Shown here: positions 9,354-17,624 of the stretch, in pieces
Numbering within the stretch: the first letter of the stretch is position 1
Layout: the number at the start of each line of letters is the position of its first letter
DNA from: Spirochaetales bacterium
Lineage (GTDB): Bacteria > Spirochaetota > Spirochaetia > JABMQR01
Length of the DNA: 64,000 bases
NCBI GenBank assembly: GCA_018399255.1
Contig: JAGYPA010000009.1
Location: 25,954 to 89,953 of the forward strand
Direction of reading: 5' to 3'
Translations under genes and position numbers: made by a program
The notes under the pieces: model-generated
Told to the model about the DNA's origin: nothing
Database searches by the model: none
What the model saw: only the letters and a program-made list of their open reading frames with translations

Positions 9354-10760
9354 CTACAGTCCCAGTTCCTGCAGCCGCAGCTTGCTCTCTGCCGCCTTTA
9401 CACTGTTCAAGGTGTTCAGACGGGAAAACACCACTGCTCCGGCTATGAAAAAGATTGCCGGTATCAGCGCCATATGCAGATGAATGCCGAAGAGCGCCTG
9501 CGGTGAGCGGGGATTCTCTGCGAAACTTGTCAGAGAGTGGACAGCCCAGAAAACCAGCGCCTGGCTGGCATAGGAAAGGCGACCGAAAAATGCGCGGAAC
9601 CCCATATAAATCCCGTCGTTGCGTTTTCCCTCTTTTGCCACAATCTCATCGATAACATCAGCCATAGCCGCAGGCATAAAAAGCCAGAACCCCCCGAAAC
9701 CCATCCCCCATAGCGTCATGCAGATGGTAAACCCGGCATAGCTGTTAATGAAGGTCATGGGAAGGGCGAAAACGGCCATAGCAATCGAACTGATAATCAG
9801 CATCTGCTGATTGCCGGCGAGCTTTTTCGAAACTTGAGTCCAGAGCGGAACCGATAAGATTGCCCCGATAAGCATACCGCCGAAAATGATGGTGGTGTCG
9901 CTGCTGCCTCCGGGCAAAATATAGTCACCGACATAGTGTATAGAGCCGGTCATCAGGATGGTTCCAGACTGATAGAGAAAGAAGAGCAGAATGAATGCGA
10001 GAAAATTGCGCTGCCTGAAAGCCTGCTTCATATCGCCGAAGAAGGTCGCCTGAGAACCCTCACGCTTTTCCTTCGCCACTTTTTTCAGATAACGGTCAAT
10101 CATCGGCTTATCTTCACGCACACCGGGAATCATGAGCAGGGCAATAAAAACGGCAATCCCTGCAATAACCCACCCGCTGGTCAGATAGGAACCGCGAACC
10201 CCGTAGCTGAAAAAGAGCGGAGGAATGACAAAACCCCCGGCAATGCCGAATACGCCGATAACGGTTCCGATACCGGCCGTCTTTACGCGTTCCCGGTCTC
10301 CCCGGAACTTGTCGGGAAAAATCGACTGGAAGTTTACCTCCCATATCGAATACAAGCCGTCGTAGAGGCATATGCTCACCACCATCCAGATGAATACCAA
10401 GGCCGGCTGCTCCTTGGCATCGATGGATCTGGGGATGGCAAAGATCAGAATGAAACTGGCCGCGCTGAGGACAGTGCCCAGCAGGATCCAGGGAAACCTC
10501 CGGCCGAGTTTTTTAGCCAGAAAGGTGGGCTTGGAGGTGATATGGCCGATAAGGGGATCATTTACAGCATTCCATATGGAATAGATAATAGTTGCCAGGG
10601 CCGCGAGTCCGGCAGACAGGCCGACTTCGGTTTCATAAAACTTGAAAACTATAGCGGCAAAGGCCCCGGTCAGGAACTCTGCAAGGAACCGGCCGCCGCC
10701 GTATGAGCTCTTTACGATAAAAGATTGTTCGCTTGATTCAACTGGTGTACTGTGTTTCAT
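9354..10760 (-). CDS. GPH-family (MelB-like) sugar:cation symporter
   Basis: A 468-residue membrane protein with about twelve hydrophobic segments. It has the hallmarks of the glycoside-pentoside-hexuronide family: IIYSIWNAVNDPLIGHITSK in the first third (the N-x-x-x-D-P motif) and an N-terminal cation-site pattern GAFAAIVFKFYETEVGL, and it lacks the classical MFS sugar-porter signatures. The family couples uptake of galactosides, pentosides or glucuronides to sodium or proton entry. The sequence also resembles paralogues that act on other solutes, so the substrate is open. The ATG at 10760 follows AGGGTG at good spacing. The upstream gap (10761-11011) holds two GAAATTTC palindromes (about 10865 and 10893) that might be regulatory, but no clear promoter. 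Confidence 0.85.
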   Translation of the reverse strand: MKHSTPVESSEQSFIVKSSYGGGRFLAEFLTGAFAAIVFKFYETEVGLSAGLAALATIIYSIWNAVNDPLIGHITSKPTFLAKKLGRRFPWILLGTVLSAASFILIFAIPRSIDAKEQPALVFIWMVVSICLYDGLYSIWEVNFQSIFPDKFRGDRERVKTAGIGTVIGVFGIAGGFVIPPLFFSYGVRGSYLTSGWVIAGIAVFIALLMIPGVREDKPMIDRYLKKVAKEKREGSQATFFGDMKQAFRQRNFLAFILLFFLYQSGTILMTGSIHYVGDYILPGGSSDTTIIFGGMLIGAILSVPLWTQVSKKLAGNQQMLIISSIAMAVFALPMTFINSYAGFTICMTLWGMGFGGFWLFMPAAMADVIDEIVAKEGKRNDGIYMGFRAFFGRLSYASQALVFWAVHSLTSFAENPRSPQALFGIHLHMALIPAIFFIAGAVVFSRLNTLNSVKAAESKLRLQELGL

Positions 10761-11011
10761 GGGGCACCCTGCTTCTTAAAAAAATACTTACCGCACCTGC
10801 ATTCACCGATGAACCATGAAGGTAACCGAGAACCCGGAGTGCCGTCAAGAACTATACCCTGGAGGAAATTTCAGAATGACTGCATTGTGAAATTTCAACG
10901 ATTCTAATTGATAATATGCGGAATTGCAGGAGATTGCAAGAATTTTTACTGTCAGTTTGGACGGTCTGAATTATGGGAGGAGCCTTCAAAAAGAAATTAT
11001 TTTGAAATTGG

Positions 11012-11911
11012 TCAGCTGATTACTTCCCGACTGCCTGCCGTCCGGCCGCCTCTCCAGTAAAAGAAAAGGACTGAGAGAGATATGATTATCATACCGGTAA
11101 CGCCAGGGATCTGCGAATCTCCTTTCATCACAATCCAGCTGAGGGCGGCGCCAAGCCCGGGTTGAGAAACTTCATCATGTTAAGTTCCGATATTTTCACT
11201 TCTGGACGCTGAATAAGGCTGTACCAGATAGAGAAAGCGGCGGCCGACACGAAGCTGGTTTCATCCGAGACTGATGAAAAAGACCGGCGGCTGGTTGAAG
11301 CTTATAAGCCCTTCAGTCGGCAGGGACATAAGAAAGAGTACTAACCTCCAATAAAAACCTGAGCGGCGTTGTTTCATCGGGTCATACGGTTCGACGTTTT
11401 TTCAGGACAACCCGCAGCACCGCTTCGAAACACAGGCAGTGAGGAGGAGGAGAATCCCGAAATCTGTGCCATTCCGGTCTCAGTTGCCGGGTTCCGGCTC
11501 AGGCTGATGAGAGCAATACCTGAAACCGCCGCTGTTATGTTGATGATTTTGCGAGCATTCAAGTGGTCATCACGCATAAACAGGTGTGCAGTAAGCGCCG
11601 AAAACAGAGGGATTGAACCGACAATGATGGCGGCGATGGATGCCGGCACCCGGTTTATACCGGAATAGTAAAGAGCATAAAAGAGAAGTCTGCAAAACTG
11701 AGGTCTTCAGCACCAGTCCTGCGAGTCCTGGTATGCCTGATAACCCTGCAGGATCCCGAACAGTAATAAACAGAAGAATACCCGAGAGCATAAAGCGGAT
11801 CCCGGCATACGCAAAGGGGGCAGCATATTGAAGCCCGGTCTTCACACCTATAAAGCAGTAGACCAGAGAAGCACCGGCAGTACAGCAAGCAGATAGTTTT
11901 TTTTTTTTCAT
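11012..11911 (-). pseudogene. EamA/DMT-family permease, frameshifted
   Basis: Exactly 900 bases from an ATG at 11911 to a TGA at 11012, the length of a normal ten-helix EamA permease. Pieces in different frames give FIGVKTGLQYA, YAGIRFMLSGILLFITVRD, AAIIVGSIPLFSALTAHLF, INITAAVSGIALISLSRNP and, at the end, QPGLGAALSWIVMKGDSQIPGVTGMIIISLSVLFFYWRG-like sequence. The start codon is followed by a run of A (AAAAAAAAAAA), an obvious slip site. An in-frame stop also breaks the segment near 11210. The intact protein would be an inner-membrane drug/metabolite exporter. Confidence 0.8.
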
Positions 11912-11980
11912 AGGCTTGACTATAGTGATCTTTCTTTGGCAGCTTAATAAGACTGAATGAAAGTAGTATTTGCTCACATT

Positions 11981-12053
11981 GGGCGGGTAGCTCAGCCGGG
12001 ATAGAGCGCCACCTCCGGAGGTGGAAGTCGTGGGTTCGAATCCCGTTCGCTCA
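11981..12053 (+). tRNA. tRNA-Arg(CCG)-like gene with irregular anticodon arm
   Basis: A cloverleaf can be drawn: acceptor GGGCGGG, TA, D-arm GCTC/GAGC, T-loop TTCGAAT with GTGGG/CCCGT, and a 3' end TTCGCTCA. The anticodon arm CCACCTCCGGAGGTGG is a perfect palindrome; with the usual five-pair stem the loop has six bases instead of seven. One extra C would give CTCCGGA, anticodon CCG for arginine. The acceptor stem also pairs well only if one base more is assumed before the 3' strand. The gene is thus two single bases short of a regular tRNA; it may be functional with sequence errors, or a tRNA remnant. A terminator follows at 12063. Confidence 0.6.
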
Positions 12054-12062
12054 AGGGTCAAT

Positions 12063-12096
12063 AGGGACCAGGTATAGCCTGGTCCCTGTTGTTATT
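12063..12096 (+). terminator. Terminator after the tRNA-like gene
   Basis: Perfect ten-pair stem AGGGACCAGG / CCTGGTCCCT with loop TATAG, followed by TGTTGTTATT. It starts ten bases after the tRNA-like gene and fits a transcript end. Confidence 0.85.
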
Positions 12097-12098
12097 GA

Positions 12099-12391
12099 AG
12101 GTGAGTGAGAAAACACGAGTTCTTTTTTCTATATATAACAAGTAATTATTTCAATTTATTGCTAGGTTTCCAAGCTGGAAAAGCAGTTTTCTTTGCATCA
12201 AGTAGTCACAGCTGAAAACACTGCATATTTATGCAACAATTGTCGCTGATTCGCCATTATGAAATTGCCTCTATATGCATATAAATACGAACATTGAAGA
12301 TCTTGAGTGCTATATGGTAATCATGTGCATAACAAAACTACAAAGTTTTTTGCATTGAGCCTATTGAACCAGGTGAGTGAGAAAACACGAG
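12099..12391. repeat. 21-bp direct repeats flanking about 250 bp
   Basis: An identical 21-bp sequence beginning AGGTGAGTGAGAAAACAC is found at 12099-12119 and again at 12371-12391. The 251 bases between are A+T-rich (TTATATGCATATAAATACG-like runs) and show no supported gene. Most of the gene-free stretch 12054-12495 is made up of this unit and the terminator before it. The first copy follows the tRNA terminator directly; the second lies about 100 bases before the Phd-Uma2 gene. Confidence 0.85.
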
Positions 12392-12495
12392 CAGTTTTCG
12401 TACCGCAAAGTTGAGCCGGAAAAACAGCCAGAATATATTTACTTTCAGCTATATTACAGCTATAATGAGCTGAAACTGCAAAAGGGAGCGGTGTA

Positions 12496-13248
12496 ATGTA
12501 CGTATCATCGACTGATTTCAAAAACAATTTCGGGAAGTATCTCACTATTTGTAAGCGGGAAAATGTGATCATCACCAGACATGGGAAGAAGCTGGCTCTT
12601 CTGCTGAATTATCCGCGCAACTATTCCGGCTATGAGGCTGGTGAACCGATTGTTGAATACGGGACAAGCTCGAAGAGACGCGGGTCGGTTACCTATCAGG
12701 AATTTCTTGAGATGACCGAGAAGAGCGATAATCGCTACGAATTCATTGACGGAGAGGTCTATCAACTTGCTTCTCCCGGATATTCGCATCAGAAAGTTCT
12801 TATGGAATTGGTAAGAAAATTTACCGCTTTTTTTGATGTTCAAAAAGAATGCGAACCGTTTGTAGCTCCTTTTGATATTGAACTCTACCGGCAGCCGCTA
12901 AAAGAGCTGCGGGAACTTACCGAGGACGATATAAATGTGGTGCAGCCCGATATTATGGTTTTGTGCGACCCGGAGAAAGATATAAACGAGAAGGATCGGT
13001 ATATAGGAACCCCTGCATTGGTGCTGGAGATTCTTTCCCCCTCCACACGGAGCAGAGACCTTTTAAAAAAGGGAGACCTGTATATGGAGAGCGGGATTAA
13101 GGAATATTGGGTAGTGGATCCAGTGAACACAACCATTTCCATATATGCATATGATGAGTTTGATGTAAAATCCTATACAGTCTATTTCGAAGGACAGAAA
13201 GCTGTATCAGTTCTTTTTCAAGGTCTGGCCGTTGAAGTAATCCGTTGA
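12496..13248 (+). CDS. Phd/YefM antitoxin-like domain fused to Uma2-type endonuclease domain
   Basis: A 250-residue protein with two parts. Residues 1 to about 45 (SSTDFKNNFGKYL, NVIITRHGKKLALLLNYPR) match the DNA-binding and dimerisation part of Phd/YefM antitoxins. From about residue 70 on comes a Uma2 (DUF820) domain of the PD-(D/E)XK nuclease fold: YQEFLEMTEKSDNRYEFIDGEV with the first acidic residue, NVVQPDIMVLCD with the active-site Asp, LVLEILSPSTRSRD with the Glu, and GIKEYWVVDP. All expected acidic residues are present. Phd proteins normally neutralise a separate toxin; none is encoded beside it. What the fusion does is unknown; DNA-binding self-regulation of a nuclease is one possibility. 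No typical Shine-Dalgarno site is evident. It runs convergent to lacI. Confidence 0.85.
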   Translation: MYVSSTDFKNNFGKYLTICKRENVIITRHGKKLALLLNYPRNYSGYEAGEPIVEYGTSSKRRGSVTYQEFLEMTEKSDNRYEFIDGEVYQLASPGYSHQKVLMELVRKFTAFFDVQKECEPFVAPFDIELYRQPLKELRELTEDDINVVQPDIMVLCDPEKDINEKDRYIGTPALVLEILSPSTRSRDLLKKGDLYMESGIKEYWVVDPVNTTISIYAYDEFDVKSYTVYFEGQKAVSVLFQGLAVEVIR

Positions 13249-13289
13249 AGCAAATTGTTGAAGAAGCGCCTTTAAGTAGTGACTTGAAG

Positions 13290-14324
13290 CTAGCTCCCGT
13301 TATGTTCAAGTTTCTTCACCGAATCCCTCACTACTACATGCACATCAAGGCGTACATCTGGGGGGGACACTGGTTTTTTATTGATGAGCTTCATAAGCAT
13401 AGAGACCGCAAGGCGTCCCTTTTCTGAGGCATTCTGATGAACCGTTGTGAGGCGCGGCCGCACTAGACGGCTGAAAAGGTTATCGTCAAATCCGGTAACT
13501 GACATCTGGGAGGGGACATCGATTCCATGGTCCTGAAAAGTTGATACAGCCTCTGCAGCATAGTAGTCAGAGGAAAAAACCAGGGCCGTGGTGGGATTAG
13601 CAGAATCTGTACAGGAAAGGTAGAATTTTTCTCTCACACTTTTTTCTCTGTCAAGCGCATGGTAGCATGTACCGGGCAGCACCAGATTGTGTTCAAGAAA
13701 TGCCCTTTGACATCCCTTGAAGCGGGCATCATCTCCGCCGGTAAAGAGACTGGTGTTAGCAAGAAACAACATATCACGGTGCCCCATAGAGAGCAGATAC
13801 CGGGTTATCAGGTACCCCCCGCGTTCATCCTGCAGACCAACATTGTAATATACATGGTCCCTGTCGCTGAAATAGGAGTCAATAAAGACAACAGGAGTCT
13901 CGATTGTGTCGCAAATCACCCGGCAGACATCACCAGGTACCCAGACGAGGACAAGCCCTGCAAGTTTCCACGCCTTACTCAGGCGCAGTACCTCGTCTTC
14001 ATCACTAGTCGTATGAAGCATTACAAAATAGCCATTGTCCCGGATATCCCGCTCCATGGCACCCAGAATCGCCGATGAGAAAGGATCCTCCAGTACCGAC
14101 TCTTCCCAACGAGGTTCCATGAACATAATAACACCGATAATTCGGGAACTGCTCTGGGCGAGGATTTTCGCACCCATATTGGGCGCGTACTTTTCCTCCG
14201 TAATAACGCGTTCAACCCGCTCACGAGTCGCCTGGGAAACTCGACCGAAGTTGCCGTGTATCACATTCGCTACAGTAGTAGGACTGACCCCCGCACTTTT
14301 CGCAATTTCTTTGATCGTGGACAT
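13290..14324 (-). CDS. LacI-family transcriptional regulator
   Basis: 344 residues. The first 55 hold the helix-turn-helix and hinge: STIKEIAKSAGVSPTTVANVIHGNFGRVSQATRERV. A periplasmic-binding-like effector domain follows (IIGVIMFMEP, GLVLVWVPGD, TPVVFIDSYF, NPTTALVFSSDYYAAEAVSTF, MSVTGFDDNLFSRLVRPRLTTVHQN). It is the last gene of the sugar operon on this strand, 68 bases after the GH4 glycosidase, so it is probably a local regulator that responds to the imported sugar or its product. The palindrome at the operon promoter (18955-18970) is its likely binding site. A short inverted repeat lies just before it at the end of the GH4 gene. Confidence 0.93.
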   Translation of the reverse strand: MSTIKEIAKSAGVSPTTVANVIHGNFGRVSQATRERVERVITEEKYAPNMGAKILAQSSSRIIGVIMFMEPRWEESVLEDPFSSAILGAMERDIRDNGYFVMLHTTSDEDEVLRLSKAWKLAGLVLVWVPGDVCRVICDTIETPVVFIDSYFSDRDHVYYNVGLQDERGGYLITRYLLSMGHRDMLFLANTSLFTGGDDARFKGCQRAFLEHNLVLPGTCYHALDREKSVREKFYLSCTDSANPTTALVFSSDYYAAEAVSTFQDHGIDVPSQMSVTGFDDNLFSRLVRPRLTTVHQNASEKGRLAVSMLMKLINKKPVSPPDVRLDVHVVVRDSVKKLEHNGS

Positions 14325-14379
14325 ATCAGTACCGTATAAAACAAGTGATGCAAATGAACACCCCTGAGCTCACCAGATA

Positions 14380-14394
14380 AAGGTGCCGCACCTT
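14380..14394 (-). promoter_or_regulatory. Inverted repeat at the GH4 stop codon
   Basis: AAGGTGC-C-GCACCTT overlaps the stop codon of the glycosidase gene and precedes lacI by about 56 bases. It could be a weak attenuating hairpin or, through the GGTG..CACC core shared with the operon operator, a secondary LacI site. No T-run follows. Confidence 0.4.
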
Positions 14395-15748
14395 ACGTTA
14401 AATAACCAAGCCAGCGGCTTTGCTGGTCAATCATCCTGTCAACCATCGCCTCAACCTGTGATGCCTGGTGAACCACAGGATTGGCCAGGAGAGCCTGAAC
14501 GACGAGCGATTTCTTCTTCTGAATGATTGCCTCAGCCGTCAAATCATATACCCCGGTGTACGACCGTAAGAGAGCAAGAAATCCCTTGCTTATACCCTGC
14601 ATTGTGATACCGTGCACCCCGTTCTTATCAATGATGCCAGGTACTTCAACAACAACCCACGAGGGAAGGTCCTCAATGAGACCGGTATTGGGAACGTTGA
14701 CCGCCTCCTCTTCATACCCGCTGTCTGTAATCATTCCCTCGATAATAGTTATCACCCGCTCAGACCGCTCAATACGGATATCCGAGACTGTCTTCTGCGA
14801 GAGCATAATTTTATACGCATCGTAGAAATCGAGAATGCCGCGATGGTCCGCCACATCCCACGCCCACCCAAGGTACTCACCAAAGTGACTGTCAACAGTA
14901 ATAGGCAGAAGGCGGTATTTTTCAAGCATAAGCTTCATAATTCTTCTATCAGCCCACTCAAATCTGCTTTTTCTGGCTATCTTTTCCTTATCAAACTTCT
15001 CGGCGGCATCGAGATTTCCTGTTTTCCTGTATTCATCGAGCAAATCGCTGTAGCCAGGCTCATGCCGGAAAAATTCTGGGGCTTTATGCAGCACTTCCGG
15101 ATAGAGGTCTTTACCAGTTTTTCTATCCTTGATATGTATCACGCAGCTGAAGTGGTTAAGTCCGGCAGCTTGAAAGTAAAGTTCTTCACTAGTTCGATTG
15201 AGCATGCCGGGCAGCCACCTGCCGAGCCATCCGATCTCATGACACATACCGACAAACTTCGCCTCGGGATAGACACGATATACGGCTGTTCCAATGGCAG
15301 TCATAGGGTTTGAGTAATTGAAAACCCATGCATCAGGACACACCTCCATCACATCCTTCATAATATCAAGGATTACCGGGATAATGCGTAAAGAGTGGAA
15401 AACTCCTCCCGGCCCGCCGTTCTCACCGTATACCTGGTGTACTCCATACTGCAGAGGTATCTTCCAATCCTCGTCCCACAGCTGAAAACGGTTTCCCACC
15501 TCGATTGATGAGACGATGAAATCAGCATTACGCAAGGCCTCTCTCCTGTTAGCAGCTGCTGTTACAGAGAAATCGAGTTTATGGCGTGCAATAGTGTCCT
15601 GTGCAGTGAGCAGCACTTTCTGCAGGGCCGCTTCATTTATATCGAGCAGTGTAATCTCACTGCCTTCCAGCAGCTTGCTGCTGAAAATGTCACCAAGCAT
15701 GCCGTATCCGAACTGGAGACTTCCAGCACCTATGAGAACGATCTTCAT
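14393..15748 (-). CDS. Glycoside hydrolase family 4 (alpha-galactosidase/alpha-glucosidase-like)
   Basis: Cytosolic NAD- and metal-dependent glycosidase of about 451 residues that hydrolyses by an oxidation-elimination mechanism. Seen: the NAD-binding N-terminus MKIVLIGAGSLQFGYGML with LLDINEAAL, the ENGGPGGVFHSLR segment, the NYSNPMTA motif, the metal ligands in GMCHEIGW (Cys and His) and AAGLNHFSC. The start at 15748 has GGAGG five bases upstream; an upstream in-frame TTG falls inside that ribosome binding site. It is the fourth gene of the ABC-sugar operon and presumably splits the disaccharide or glycoside brought in by the transporter. The exact sugar (alpha-galactoside, alpha-glucoside or other) cannot be told from the motifs I can see. 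Confidence 0.9.
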   Translation of the reverse strand: MKIVLIGAGSLQFGYGMLGDIFSSKLLEGSEITLLDINEAALQKVLLTAQDTIARHKLDFSVTAAANRREALRNADFIVSSIEVGNRFQLWDEDWKIPLQYGVHQVYGENGGPGGVFHSLRIIPVILDIMKDVMEVCPDAWVFNYSNPMTAIGTAVYRVYPEAKFVGMCHEIGWLGRWLPGMLNRTSEELYFQAAGLNHFSCVIHIKDRKTGKDLYPEVLHKAPEFFRHEPGYSDLLDEYRKTGNLDAAEKFDKEKIARKSRFEWADRRIMKLMLEKYRLLPITVDSHFGEYLGWAWDVADHRGILDFYDAYKIMLSQKTVSDIRIERSERVITIIEGMITDSGYEEEAVNVPNTGLIEDLPSWVVVEVPGIIDKNGVHGITMQGISKGFLALLRSYTGVYDLTAEAIIQKKKSLVVQALLANPVVHQASQVEAMVDRMIDQQSRWLGYLT

Positions 15749-15764
15749 CCGTTCCTCCAAGAAA

Positions 15765-16655
15765 TTATTTTATTGAACCTTCTACCATCCCTTTGATAAT
15801 ATAACGCTGTGCGAAAAGATAGAGAACAATGACAGGAAGCATCGCAATGAGTGTTGATGTAAGAATCAGATCCCACTGCTTAAGATAGGCACCTGCAAAG
15901 GCTGTCACCGCAATCGGAATGGTCTGCACAACCCCGTTGGATCCAAGGAGAAGCAGCGGGAGAAGATAGTCATTCCATATCCAGATTCCATTCAGAATCA
16001 GTACTGTGACAATTATCGGCTGCAGGAGGGGAAAGATAATCGCGAAGAAGGTTCTTCCTCGTGAGCACCCGTCAATGGTTGCTGATTCTTCGAGCTCGTA
16101 GGGTATATTTTTAATAAAACCGTGAAAGATGAAAATAGAAAGCGGGCTGCCGAAACCAAGGTAGGCAAAAACGATACCGGGAATAGTTCCTAAAAGTCTG
16201 ATGCCGAAAAAAGACCCGGAAACACGCAGCCACCGTACAAGGGGGTACATCAGCACTTGAAAGGGGATCACCATTGCCGCAACGAAGGCCATGAACATCA
16301 CGGTAGACCAGACTGTCTTGTTGCGGACCAGAACCCACGCAGCCATGGAGGAAAAAATGACAATGACAATAAGTGAGAACAGCGTGATCAGTGTACTGTC
16401 AAGAAACGCACCCAGATAATCAACGCTCGAGTTGTTGAAAATTAACGAAATATTTACACCCAGCTGCCCCCAATCTGAAGGGAGCGCTATCGCATTGTAA
16501 ATGATCTCCTTTGATGTTTTTGCCGAGTTGAGGACAACCATGCCGAAGGGAACCATGAATAGAATGAAGAGAAAAATCGTGAAGACCTCAAGCAAGACAA
16601 GTGTGGTACGTCCGGAAACCTGCCACTTCGAATTCAGTTGCTGTGTATCCTTCAC
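15765..16655 (-). CDS. Sugar ABC transporter permease (MalG-like)
   Basis: 296-residue inner-membrane protein with about six hydrophobic segments. The coupling-helix loop ELEESATIDGCSRGRTFFAIIFPLLQP matches the EAA motif that touches the ATPase. The start overlaps the stop of the upstream permease gene by four bases (ATGA) and carries a GGAAAGAGGTGG ribosome site. Together with the MalF-like gene it forms the channel. No ATPase gene is in the operon, so a shared MsmK/UgpC-type ATPase from elsewhere is expected, as is usual for this importer class. Confidence 0.93.
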   Translation of the reverse strand: MKDTQQLNSKWQVSGRTTLVLLEVFTIFLFILFMVPFGMVVLNSAKTSKEIIYNAIALPSDWGQLGVNISLIFNNSSVDYLGAFLDSTLITLFSLIVIVIFSSMAAWVLVRNKTVWSTVMFMAFVAAMVIPFQVLMYPLVRWLRVSGSFFGIRLLGTIPGIVFAYLGFGSPLSIFIFHGFIKNIPYELEESATIDGCSRGRTFFAIIFPLLQPIIVTVLILNGIWIWNDYLLPLLLLGSNGVVQTIPIAVTAFAGAYLKQWDLILTSTLIAMLPVIVLYLFAQRYIIKGMVEGSIK

Positions 16656-17539
16656 ATTTCCACCTCTTTCCTTTTATTTACAGAGACCTGAATGAGAGAA
16701 ACAATCAGGAGAACAACGAACAGTACAACTGCCTTCGCCTGGGCTTCCGCCATCCGGTTTGCCGTTGCCGTATTGAAAATATTCATCGCAAGGAGCTGGC
16801 TTGCCTTTACCGGCATATCGAGGAACCTTGTTGCCGGTCCCCCGTTGGTGAGGGTGAGGTTCATGTCAAACTGCTTGAACGAGGTTGTCAGGGTTAAAAA
16901 GAGCGATATAGTAAAGGCATTGGCCATCATGGGAATAAGGATCTTGAAGACACGGGTGCTGTAGCTCGCCCCGTCAACGTTGGCAGCCTCCATCAAGGAT
17001 GACGGGATGCTCTGAATGGACGCAACATAGATGAGCATGATGTAGCCGGCATACTGCCACGTATTCACCGCAGCCATCGTCCAGATAACCGTATGGGGAA
17101 GGCTGAGGAAAGAAGTCTGGAGGAAAGAAATCGACATATTCATGCCGATGGAAACCAGAATATTGTTAAGGATGAACTGCCAGATGTACCCGAGGACAAT
17201 GCCTCCTATCAGGTAGGGTACGAAGAACCCGGCCCTATAGAAATTCCTTCTTTTGACCTTGCTTGTCACTATCAAAGAGAGGCCGAAACTCACGATGTTT
17301 ACAAACACGATATTGATACCCGTGTAGGCGATCGTAATAAGAAATGAGTAGAGGAAGTCTGCAGATGAGAAGAGATTCCGGAAGTTCTTGAACCCTGCAA
17401 ATGTGACAACATTACTTATCCCGTTCCAGTCGGTCATGGAATAGTACAGGCCAAAGAAAAACGGGACAATGATGATCATGACAAACGAAAATACGCAGGG
17501 CAGTAAAAATAGGACGTTAATTACTCGACTTTGTTTCAT
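16652..17539 (-). CDS. Sugar ABC transporter permease (MalF-like)
   Basis: About 295 residues with six hydrophobic segments; the EAA loop reads SLMEAANVDGASYSTRVFKILIPMM. The start at 17539 (MKQSRVINVLF) is chosen because GAGGGGAG lies about ten bases upstream and the protein then begins, as usual, just before the first membrane segment; the open frame continues 22 codons further upstream without a sensible start. It lies 86 bases behind the binding-protein gene and is translationally coupled to the second permease. Confidence 0.92.
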   Translation of the reverse strand: MKQSRVINVLFLLPCVFSFVMIIIVPFFFGLYYSMTDWNGISNVVTFAGFKNFRNLFSSADFLYSFLITIAYTGINIVFVNIVSFGLSLIVTSKVKRRNFYRAGFFVPYLIGGIVLGYIWQFILNNILVSIGMNMSISFLQTSFLSLPHTVIWTMAAVNTWQYAGYIMLIYVASIQSIPSSLMEAANVDGASYSTRVFKILIPMMANAFTISLFLTLTTSFKQFDMNLTLTNGGPATRFLDMPVKASQLLAMNIFNTATANRMAEAQAKAVVLFVVLLIVSLIQVSVNKRKEVEM

Positions 17540-17624
17540 ACCTGGATTGCTCCCCTCTATCGGGTAAAAAAAGCTTCTGCAGGAGAAATTCTCCCACAGA
17601 AGCATAGTAACTGACTTTAACGCA

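Noticed and set aside
9936..10706. 256-codon plus-strand open frame
   Set aside because: Antisense to the GPH symporter; charge-rich shadow sequence without domain signs.
11570..12061. Minus-strand open frame starting with a peptide like TGFEPTTSTSGG
   Set aside because: That peptide is the well-known false translation of the antisense of a tRNA; the rest is the frameshifted EamA permease.
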